DNA of 10,476 bases from Asterionellopsis glacialis (lineage: Eukaryota > Bacillariophyta > Plagiogrammaphyceae > Rhaphoneidales > Asterionellopsidaceae), in assembly GCA_014885115.2 (NCBI GenBank), contig WKLE02002947.1, positions 1 through 10,476 of the forward strand. Reading direction: 5' to 3'. Both the position numbers and the translations under genes were made by a program. Positions 1 to 5,889 of the stretch are shown one piece after another. The notes below the pieces were generated by a model, which worked only from the letters and a program-made list of their open reading frames with translations, searched no databases and was not told the origin of the DNA. Within the stretch, counting starts at the first letter, position 1, and each line of letters begins with the position of its first letter.

Positions 1-310
1 TGTGCCTGATGAGGCCAAAATATGGGACTTAGGATGAAGGAAATAATACACAGATCAATGCTGATAGTGACTAGTGAGCAATAAATAGGTCACGAGCCAG
101 CTGTTCTTTCAGTTCATGACATGAAAAATTGACTCACTGACATATTTCTGTCGGTGAGTCAAAAAATTAGGTGGATAGACAGACAGATTTATTGCTGTGA
201 AGGACAGACTTAGGTCCAGACTGGTGGGAAATGGTGTTCTGATGTATGGTGGCTTAAGTGCCTGAATCTAAAAGTACTTGAAGTGGTTTAGTTTTCTGCC
301 TTCATCCTTT
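1..310 (-). pseudogene. Degenerate retrotransposon aspartic protease (start of pol)
   Basis: Read on the minus strand, codons from about 274 to 245 give L-L-D-S-G-T, a stop (TAA at 254-256), then A-T-I. D-S-G (266-268, 263-265, 260-262) is the catalytic triad motif of retropepsins, and the stop sits where these proteases usually have Ser or Ala (TCA to TAA would be a single-base change). Downstream the similarity continues in pieces in different frames: 'SESIFHVMN' near 140-110, and a G-I-D-like stretch 'ISIDLCII' near 65-40. I see no open frame longer than a few dozen codons, so this region is heavily mutated. Element polyproteins use this protease to mature Gag and Pol. Assignment rests on the motif and its position after the zinc knuckle. 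Confidence 0.55.
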
Positions 311-468
311 GCGTACTAGCATCAACAGGACCATTACTGGGTGAGTGTGTCTAGTCTTAGGCCGTTTTCTCAGACTATGCAAGTCTCTGAAAGTATTACA
401 AGACAGATGTTTAGGCATGTCATAATTAATAATTGGTTTTCTATGTTATTTGCTGCAGGGGTATTATC

Positions 469-1556
469 TCATTCTTCATCACTATCAATACTTAAGGTAT
501 TGAAGTTGAAGTTGAAGCATTGTTCTACATCAGTGTTGGTGTCATCGTGTTTGCGCTTGTTCTTACTAGACGAGTCCTCAGTCAATAAATCTTTGACTTG
601 AACTGCGATGGCATTCAATTCCTGCTTGTCATACTTGTTGTAGCGCGGACGCTTCTACTTGGGCTGTTCTTCCTTTCTGCCATCTTTCTGATGTTGATCA
701 ATATATTTGTCCAAGGCGCGGCATTTGCTGGTATCGTGCAAGCTGTTTTTGTGAATCTTGCAGTACTTGCATTTGCCTGTGGGTGCCTTATGGTCTTATT
801 GTTAGGTTTGTCTTTATGAGCTGGCTTGTCCTTGGTTCTAGGGCCTGACAGGTCTCCTATGTCGTCCATAACTTCCATACATTCCAGAAATTCCAGGAAT
901 GCTGGCAGGCCTTTGTCCTGAGGGTCGAATCCTTGGCATGTCATTTCCTTGCTCCAAGTAGCAGAAATTCCAAATTCAAGGATCTCAAGTAGTTCTTTGT
1001 TGGAGAGCTTAGAATTTTTGTCTGCTCCAGGGAACTTCTCTAAGTAGTCATTAAGCCTTTGAAGAGCAGCTTGGTACTCTTTGGACGTTAGTTCACGTGG
1101 CTTCCTAAGGAATTGGCACTTGTAACGCTTCTGCTTCATGAGTGCCAAAAGTAGGAAAAAATGCTTTTTAAGGTCGTCTCCGACCAACTTGAAGTGCTCC
1201 ACTGTCTCGTTTCTGCACTGGGTAGCTATGGCATTGAATACATGCAGACCTTCTCCACATAGTAAAGCATGGGCCATTGAGTAGTGAACAGGCCCGGTTG
1301 TGATACGCTGACCCCAAATCACTTGGTCCAGGTTATTGAACCAGTCCAGTAGTTCTCTAGGAGATCCGTGACTAAAGTGCTGAAACTCCATAGTATACTT
1401 CTCTTCAGAGTTCTGGTCTCTGGGATTAGATAGCAGGCTGACTTTAGCGTACTGCGCTTTAGCTAGTTTTTGCTCTTCTGTGTTTGGAATCTTGAGCAGG
1501 ATAGGAGGCGGTGGGTAGCTTTGACCATTGCCTTGGTTAGGTGTAACAACTTTCAT
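469..1556 (-). pseudogene. Degenerate retrotransposon gag (capsid plus zinc knuckle)
   Basis: The ORF starts with ATG at 1556 and stays open to 615. The first ~255 codons look like a real capsid-type Gag: a proline-rich start, then a segment with 'LLDWFNNLDQVI' and 'HALLCGEG' resembling Gag core helices, and a lysine-rich region. Near 790 the frame breaks: a proline/threonine-poor nonsense tail follows, whereas the next frame contains KAPTGKC leading into a zinc knuckle. Its ligands are C at 769-771, C at 760-762, H at 736-738 and C at 721-723 (CX2CX7HX4C, a longer loop than the retroviral CX4HX4C). That frame meets TAG at 655-657, continues with a basic 'KRPRYNKYDKQEL' stretch and an acidic 'DSDEE' end, and stops at TGA 469-471. 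Gag packages element RNA in cytoplasmic particles. The frameshift and the TAG make this a dead copy unless one of them is a sequencing error. Confidence 0.7.
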
Positions 1557-1701
1557 GATTAAGTTGATTAGGATTGGAATAATATTGGATAGTTACTTGC
1601 TGCTTTTCTTGTTGAGTGTTAACACTATGCCATATGCTGACAACAATATTCAAAAGTGATAGAAAATAGATTGAGTTTTGTTAGAGTGAATAAATTATTA
1701 G

Positions 1702-1728
1702 CTATTTTTAATATGTTGCTAAAAATAG
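1702..1728. repeat. Perfect 9-bp inverted repeat (hairpin)
   Basis: CTATTTTTA (1702-1710) and TAAAAATAG (1720-1728) are exact reverse complements separated by 9 bases. The AT-rich stem lies about 145 bp upstream of the minus-strand gag start. It could be a structured leader or simply AT-rich sequence; no function is assigned. Confidence 0.5.
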
Positions 1729-1984
1729 TCGACAATCTACCAATTCATCTTCTTGACCCAGATGCAGTATGGGATCCTACAGCGGATCTAGTTTGGTTTC
1801 CAACATAGTTCAGTTTTATCATGTGAACCAAACTCCCCAAGGCAGCCAATGAGAGTTCGCCAGATCGGCATGTCATCACGTTTTGGCATGATGCATCACG
1901 CTTCTGCTGCAGAGTGGATTTTGATATGCTTTGCTTGTGATATCAGCGTTCGCATGAACACTGCACTTTTGCATCTGTCTGCTT

Positions 1985-1996
1985 GATGACGTCATC
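1985..1996. promoter_or_regulatory. CRE-type palindrome, copy 1
   Basis: GATGACGTCATC is a perfect 12-bp palindrome containing the canonical CRE/ATF bZIP site TGACGTCA (1987-1994). It lies 35 bp from a second identical core, about 430 bp upstream of the minus-strand gag start. LTR promoters of diatom copia elements are reported to use CRE-like sites, so an LTR enhancer is a reasonable inference. It could also serve the plus-strand frame beginning near 2065. Confidence 0.5.
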
Positions 1997-2020
1997 GCGT
2001 AATCTCATATGTCCTAATCC

Positions 2021-2030
2021 ATGACGTCAT
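2021..2030. promoter_or_regulatory. CRE-type palindrome, copy 2
   Basis: ATGACGTCAT, a perfect 10-bp palindrome with the core TGACGTCA at 2022-2029, is spaced 35 bp centre-to-centre from copy 1. Two full 8-bp consensus sites this close are unlikely by chance in AT-rich DNA. bZIP binding is inferred from the motif only. Confidence 0.5.
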
Positions 2031-2064
2031 TGTGTCACAGTACATCTGTACTACAGTTGATTGA

Positions 2065-2553
2065 CATATTGCGCAAGTCTCACAACTTGCCTACTACAGG
2101 GAGACTGGCAAATCAATAACTATTGGATCTGAAGTATATATCAATGATGTTTTATACAGAGCACATCCATCTTATTGCTCCAAATCAGCCTGGTTTGATT
2201 ACTGTTACTACCAAAGTAATCAAATGCAGTATAAACGTATTGCCATAATTTTGACATTTGTGCAAATCAACAATTCTGTTGGTGATGCTCTGAATATAGC
2301 CAGTGGTGTCTATACCATTTGTATCTGTGCTACTGATTATCCAATCAAATTATCTGTTCTTGTCAAGTCATCTTTTTTATCATTTGATGAAGATGGTAAA
2401 AAACAATACACTATCTTGTCATTACATGACATCAAAGGACCTGCATACTGTACTATTGAAAATGTAGTTGACAAATCAGTAGACTACAATTACATAGATT
2501 GTTCTCAAGTGATTTTGGTTGATTCTCTGGATACTTGGAAAGAAAAATTTTAG
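2065..2553 (+). CDS. Open frame fragment without start, probably transposon-derived, unrecognised family
   Basis: The frame is open from just after TGA at 2062-2064 to TAG at 2551-2553, 162 codons. The first ATG is at 2224, yet the 53 codons before it read as protein in the same frame: a 'GKSITIGSEVYINDVLYRA' stretch followed by HPSY and an aromatic-rich WFDYCYY cluster. After the ATG come a hydrophobic 'IAIILTFVQ' segment, 'ICICATDYPIKLSVLVKSS', 'LSLHDIKGPAYC' and a terminal 'VDSLDTWKEKF'. The order (Y-R-A-H-P-x-Y, W-[FY]-D, a hydrophobic strand, a final W..KF) reminds me of an unnamed domain common in repetitive ORFs of diatom genomes, but I cannot name it. No frameshift is visible, so decay is recent or the 5' part lies in another exon. 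Protein-like composition supports real coding ancestry; function unknown. Confidence 0.5.
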   Translation, partial: HIAQVSQLAYYRETGKSITIGSEVYINDVLYRAHPSYCSKSAWFDYCYYQSNQMQYKRIAIILTFVQINNSVGDALNIASGVYTICICATDYPIKLSVLVKSSFLSFDEDGKKQYTILSLHDIKGPAYCTIENVVDKSVDYNYIDCSQVILVDSLDTWKEKF

Positions 2554-2580
2554 GCTTGCAAAACATTGTTTTAGCAAATG

Positions 2581-2598
2581 GTATGCAAAAGAGCATAC
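2581..2598. repeat. Small hairpin downstream of the 2065-2553 frame
   Basis: GTATGC (2581-2586) and GCATAC (2593-2598) form a perfect 6-bp stem with a 6-base loop, 28 bp after the stop of the upstream frame. Just before it lies another imperfect inverted pair (TGCAAAAC ... GTTTTAGCA). Possibly 3' UTR structure; weak evidence. Confidence 0.25.
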
Positions 2599-2690
2599 TT
2601 GTTAAATAAAACAATTTAGAGTTTAGGAAACATACAGGGTAAGAAACTATTTATAAATCATATAATGTATCAAGTAATTATTGATTATTT

Positions 2691-2884
2691 TTAAATATAA
2701 TATCTGTGTCCATATAATACTCTTTCAAATCTACCCATGGCACACCAATCTAAGCTTGCAACTGTAAGAGGCACAGAGCACTGTCCAAATTTGAGTCAAG
2801 TACCCAGTAACCCAATATAGTCACAGCATGTTCACTATTTCCATCCGTGCCTTGTAAGACAAATATTGTTGGATACCATATATC
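2691..2884 (-). pseudogene. Frameshifted reading-frame remnant, probably transposon-derived
   Basis: On the minus strand, codons from 2884 to 2753 give a protein-like segment 'DIWYPTIFVLQGTDGNSEH' continuing with AVTILGYWVLDSNLDSAL, then a TAG at 2752-2750. The neighbouring frame picks up at 2753 with 'LDWCAMGRFERVLYG' and runs to TAA at 2693-2691. The two parts join naturally (…SALxL…xLDWC…), so one indel near 2752 has split a single ancestral frame. The pattern G..HAV.I.G.W.(F/L)DSN...AL...LDWC resembles a conserved C-terminal block I associate with repeated ORFs in diatom genomes; I cannot name the family. It points toward the 2065-2553 frame on the opposite strand. Confidence 0.45.
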
Positions 2885-2954
2885 TTCTCAACTGTGATTC
2901 ATAAAATCATAATTTGATCCTTTCTTGATTACATTATTGTGCTCTTGACACTAC

Positions 2955-3278
2955 ATGCTTTTTTGTTTTGATTACAATGTCTCATACATGTATTTAAATC
3001 ATTGTACAATCTCCCCATGTTTTTTATTTGAATTTAATTTTTCAAAGCGGTCAAGATTTTGCGAGTCTAGAAAACCAGAGTATAGAAATCTAGAAGAGTT
3101 CAAGAAAGCCTTTAAAAAGAAAATTGATATATTGAGAGATCCAGATGCTCAATGGATTGGTGGTAAAGCAACAGAAAATTTTCTGGATATGCTGAAAGCT
3201 GAAACAAAATTTCAATGTGGTCAACAAATAGTTAGTCTCAAGTATATCCCAAAAACAAATTCTGAGAGGAAACATTAG
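2955..3278 (+). CDS. Hypothetical short ORF, only its second half looks coding
   Basis: The ORF has an ATG at 2955 and TAG at 3276-3278 (107 codons). The first ~30 residues (Cys/Phe/Tyr/Asn-rich) look like translated AT-rich spacer. From about 3046 the composition changes to a charged, helix-prone sequence: 'KPEYRNLEEFKKAFKKKID', then 'ILRDPDAQWIGGKATENFL', and a Lys-rich end. A pyrimidine-rich tract before 'caaag' near 3040-3046 could be a splice acceptor, making this a terminal exon of a gene whose upstream part is not recognisable, or the tail of another mobile element. I recognise no family. On the complementary strand 3090-3275 is also open, a consequence of the base composition. Confidence 0.3.
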   Translation: MLFCFDYNVSYMYLNHCTISPCFLFEFNFSKRSRFCESRKPEYRNLEEFKKAFKKKIDILRDPDAQWIGGKATENFLDMLKAETKFQCGQQIVSLKYIPKTNSERKH

Positions 3279-3280
3279 AA

Positions 3281-3905
3281 ATTATACAAAACTTTTACAA
3301 TAACTGCCAAAAATAAAAAAAATAAAAAATAAAATTTGTTACCAATAAAGCATTCATCTACTTCACTACTATTTGACTATGACATTCAATATTACATGTA
3401 CGTTTAACTAATTTTTACTTTTTTATTATACTACTAAACTTATATCTAATCAAATTAGATACAATATAATGCACACATCAAACTAATTTTTTACTTTTTA
3501 ATATGCTACCAAACTTATATCCAATCAAATTAGAGACATTCTTTTCATACAAAACAAAACATACATTTACTTCATCATTTCTTTATGTCATTTGACATTT
3601 TTTAACAAATCAGTTTCATGATCACGTATTTATTAAGCATAGGCTTCTTTTGATCATCAGAATAATTGCGTAAATCTATCACAGATTAGTTTTAGAGTAA
3701 ATACAATGATATACTAAAATACAATACACAACCAAAATTTCACGTAGATATACTCTGACAAACTCACATTCAAACAAATTAGACAAAACTTTCACAACAC
3801 AAATGTGAACAACAAAATAATGCCAAAAATTGACAAACTTAAAATATTATTGGTTATCAATAAAACATTCTTTTACTTCACTGTTTGACTATGTTATTCA
3901 CTGTT
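3281..3905. repeat. AT-rich non-coding block with degenerate duplications
   Basis: No coding frame is supported. A ~115-bp unit at 3281-3395 (starting acaaaactttt, containing 'gccaaaaat', 'taccaataaagcattc' and 'tacttcact...tttgactat') reappears diverged at 3783-3905. A core of about 38 bp (cattc..tacttcac...tttgacta.g..att) occurs three times: 3351-3390, 3560-3599 and 3866-3903. A second unit forms a tandem pair, 3406-3463 and 3481-3537, period 75 bp, sharing 'aacttatat.' and 'caatcaaattag' type stretches. This is old local duplication, possibly of an LTR or MITE fragment. Confidence 0.5.
3406..3537. repeat. Imperfect tandem duplication, 75-bp period, two copies
   Basis: Copy 1 at 3406-3463 and copy 2 at 3481-3537 both begin AACTAATTTTT, pass through ACTTTTT and an A/T block, then share 'aaacttatat' and 'caatcaaattaga' or 'taatcaaattaga' before diverging. 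The copies differ by a handful of substitutions and one or two indels. No function is apparent. Confidence 0.6.
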
Positions 3906-4363
3906 ATGCAGTAAATACATCATGTAATCCAAACATCTCTTTCATCAGCTAAACACAAAAATATTATGCCTCCACTAGAAAATGAGTGGACCACTGCTGT
4001 TATATGAAGTTCTCAATTTATACATTTTTGGTCATACTATTCTGCACCATAACCTGGAAACTTTTACTTCTACCAAGGAATAATCATCCAAACACTGCTC
4101 CCCATGCAACAAAACCTCACCAATGGCGCCAATGTCAGTGAAAATTTTGATGATGTTGCATTGCCATTTCTTAAAAAATCAATTTTCCCTAAGTAGAGTC
4201 AGCCACACCCGCACATCCATTTTTGACATATATTAGTAGAGTTACAGTGGATTGCTGGGTCCACCCAGGTCCCTCCCCAGGTGGATGAGATTGTTGCGGC
4301 CCATATGTTGGGAGCGCAGGGCTGAGTTATCTAGATTTTTATTTTATTTTCTTGTTTTACCAC
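3906..4363. other. Gene-free stretch
   Basis: I see no gene here. A plus-strand frame about 45 codons long (roughly 4056-4190) has no recognisable content. A patch at 4250-4325 is distinctly more GC-rich than its surroundings and holds the near-palindromic TCCACC ... GGTGGA; this may be a fragment of older coding or element DNA. Confidence 0.3.
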
Positions 4364-4914
4364 GTGCACACTTTATCAGAAAACAATCAGAAAAAGAATA
4401 AGACTAAGTGTTTTTTTCCTGAAAAAAGACTACCCCCCACACTTTATTTTCATAATCGAGCAAAAAAATCAAAAAATCAGGTAATGAGTCTGCAACAAGA
4501 ATAATCCGTGTACAAAAAAAAACTGTTCTAAAACGGCCACCTGTGTGCCATCCATGTTTTCACCCTCTTTGTCAGAGGATACAGAGAGAAAGGAGGACCC
4601 ATGGCAAAACCGTCATGGTGTTGTGATCTTGACAAACACCTCCGTTTTCTGTCACAGATGCCCATCAAACAATAACGAAACCAAGCAACAATCAACTACA
4701 ATACTAACAATTTGGACGGGGAATCAAATAGTGCCATGAAGAGGTTTATTGTCATCTGAAAGGAGTAGTCTTTTCGTGACAGTGCCATGGTTGCTTTTTT
4801 TTTGTTTTGTTGATTTGATCAGTCCCCCAAGGAAACCAAAGAGACAACATAACGCCAATTAAACGGAATGCTACTTGATTGGTTGGATCCAGATAGTTGT
4901 CGCGCAAAAAAAAA

Positions 4915-4938
4915 CTGATTCTTTTTCTGATTCTTTTT
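4915..4938. repeat. Perfect tandem pair of a 12-mer
   Basis: CTGATTCTTTTT occurs twice back to back (4915-4926, 4927-4938), with a third copy at 5075-5086 next to the right terminal inverted repeat. Subterminal repeats of this kind are common transposase-binding or replication-slippage features in DNA transposons. Confidence 0.6.
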
Positions 4939-5012
4939 CTTGCAGACCTGATTGTTTTGGACGTCTGCAAGAGTGGATTTTGGAGCGACGTCCAGAACCA
5001 AAGAGTCAGGAA

Positions 5013-5047
5013 TAATAACCTATTGAGTGAGGAGTAATAACCTATTG
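5013..5047. repeat. Two copies of a 13-mer at 22-bp spacing
   Basis: TAATAACCTATTG is present at 5013-5025 and 5035-5047, inside the right part of the 4364-5102 element. It is a short tandem duplication; no function is assigned. Confidence 0.6.
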
Positions 5048-5188
5048 GGAGGCAAAAAAAGATGTTTTTTTTTTCTGATTCTTTTTCCGATAAAGTGTGC
5101 ACTCTCTTAGACCCTCACATGCTGAGAATGATCCATTTCATCCCATTCTTTGGTCAGAAGCGAGCACCAAACCTTTTAGTAATAAAAT

Positions 5189-5354
5189 ATGTTAGTTATA
5201 ATCTGGCTCAAAATTGCAGATGCGGTCTCCTTAGTTCAATAACTTTTCCAAAAAACCCACTAAAAATGCTAAAATCACAAAATTTAAGCTAATTTGCTCA
5301 AAGCTACATTACGAAGGACGGCATCTGCAATTTTGGGGCAGAATATATTAGTTT
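5189..5354. mobile_element. Short foldback (inverted-repeat) element, about 165 bp
   Basis: A perfect 15-bp inverted repeat, CAAAATTGCAGATGC (5209-5223) and GCATCTGCAATTTTG (5321-5335), sits within longer imperfect arms. Outward, 'ttagttataatctggct' pairs with 'ggggcagaatatattag'; inward, 'ggtctcctta' pairs loosely with 'gaaggacg'. The arms total roughly 50-60 bp around a central loop of about 50-90 bp. This is the shape of a small MITE or foldback element. No target-site duplication was identified, and the transcript would form a long hairpin. Confidence 0.5.
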
Positions 5355-5564
5355 ATGTTCCTATCGAACGGCTGTGTATGGGACAATTTAGTCAAAGTGA
5401 AAGTCTGAGGTGTCAAAATTGACATGGTTGTGAGTCTTGTAAAGAGTAATTTTTTGATGAATCTTTTGTATAGCCTTATATAGTTCAATTCTCAAGATTC
5501 CTTTTTCCTTCTTGCAAATCCGGGCAGTAGTCTATTGAATGAATTCCTGTAGAAATTACTTAGG

Positions 5565-5576
5565 CGGCTTAAGCCG
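5565..5576. repeat. Perfect 12-bp palindrome
   Basis: CGGCTTAAGCCG is an exact palindrome in otherwise AT-rich spacer. It could be a dimeric-protein site or the centre of a decayed inverted repeat; nothing around it decides. Confidence 0.4.
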
Positions 5577-5665
5577 ATCTACCACCTTTAATATTTTTCA
5601 ATTGAAGAGCCGACTCGGGAGAATCATTCAGTTACAAATATCATATAAAGTAGTATTAAAAATGA

Positions 5666-5884
5666 CTTAAAAAAGAAGCGGACGATGAGATTGACGATGA
5701 CACCATTATTCGAACCATCTTGGAACCTGACCATGGTCATTGGAGATTGATTTTTGCAGTCCCGAGCAGATGGTTCGACTATGTCAGGGGTCCAAAAAAA
5801 TTAGCTACATTAAATAGAAGTACGGTAGGGGTCGGTGTAAGCGAAACTACAGTAAGTAAAGTTACAAATACACCAACAAAATGA
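5666..5884 (+). other. Open fragment of 72 codons without a start; doubtful coding remnant
   Basis: The frame opens after TGA at 5663-5665 and ends at TGA 5882-5884, just before the MITE's target-site duplication. It contains 'DDEIDDDTIIRTILEPDHG' followed by HWRLIFAVPSRWFDYV, which reads like protein, then a Thr/Val-rich low-quality tail. There is no ATG. It might be an exon or transposon-ORF fragment cut off by later insertions. Inside it lies an 11-bp inverted repeat, TCGAACCATCT (5710-5720) and AGATGGTTCGA (5768-5778). I recognise no family. The remainder of 5355-5886 shows no gene. Confidence 0.2.
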
Positions 5885-5886
5885 GC

Positions 5887-5889
5887 TTA
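5887..5889. repeat. Target-site duplication TTA, left copy
   Basis: TTA immediately precedes the left terminal inverted repeat and is matched by TTA at 6507-6509 after the right one. Three bases alone can match by chance, but position exactly at the ends of a 21-bp perfect inverted repeat makes it convincing. Confidence 0.7.

Larger units (their letters stand above)
1..1616 (-). mobile_element. Decayed LTR retrotransposon, probably Ty3/gypsy-like, truncated by the window edge
   Basis: On the minus strand the order is gag-like ORF (from 1556), CCHC zinc knuckle (771 to 721), basic linker, acidic tail ending at 469, then an aspartic protease D-S-G motif (268 to 260). Gag-knuckle-protease in this order is typical of an LTR retrotransposon, and reverse transcriptase would lie beyond position 1. 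The protease context (hydrophobic residues, L-L-D-S-G-T, stop, A-T-I) resembles Ty3/gypsy proteases more than copia ones, but no RT or integrase is visible to settle this. At least one frameshift and two or more in-frame stops show the copy is inactive. No second LTR is available for comparison, so the right boundary is a guess: the palindromic TGTTAACA at 1617-1624 could be the inner LTR edge. Confidence 0.7.
1557..2064. other. Leader/LTR-side region of the retrotransposon, no gene
   Basis: No coding frame is convincing here. The segment lies upstream of gag on the minus strand, so it should hold the element's leader, primer-binding site and promoter-bearing LTR. Visible structures are the 12-bp palindrome AGTGTTAACACT (1615-1626), a 9-bp stem CTATTTTTA/TAAAAATAG with a 9-base loop (1702-1728), and two CRE palindromes near 1990 and 2025. 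I could not match a primer-binding site to a known tRNA 3' end. No second LTR copy lies in the window, so boundaries stay open. Confidence 0.4.
4364..5102. mobile_element. MITE-like non-autonomous DNA transposon, about 739 bp
   Basis: The ends are inverted: GTGCACACTTTATC (4364-4377) matches the reverse complement of GATAAAGTGTGCAC (5089-5102) exactly over 14 bp. Similarity continues inward with GAAAA and runs rich in CAGAAAAAGAAT. Subterminal copies of CTGATTCTTTTT sit at 4915-4926, 4927-4938 and 5075-5086, and weaker inverted matches to the left arm occur near 4470-4500 (aatcaggt ... ctgcaa.aaga). No transposase-like ORF lies inside. I do not see a clear target-site duplication (left flank ttaccac, right flank tctctta), so superfamily is undetermined. 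ORFs inside it on either strand are low-complexity by-products of T-rich and A-rich runs. Confidence 0.6.

Noticed and set aside
341..819. Plus-strand ORFs at 341-601 and 598-819
   Set aside because: They lie antisense to the retrotransposon knuckle/tail region, have low-complexity hydrophobic translations, and the minus strand carries the recognisable motifs.
1617..1624. TGTTAACA as proven LTR end
   Set aside because: It has the TG...CA character of an LTR edge, but the adjoining sequence does not match a tRNA primer-binding site I know and no second LTR is in the window. Mentioned only as a candidate.
3090..3275. Minus-strand ORF opposite the 2955-3278 frame
   Set aside because: Phe/Leu/Ile-rich translation typical of antisense AT-rich DNA; no motif.
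4545..5292. ORFs at 4545-4739, 4752-5102, 4819-5001 and 5062-5292
   Set aside because: They fall in or across the inverted-repeat element, are driven by A/T runs (Lys- or Phe-rich translations), and show no domain.
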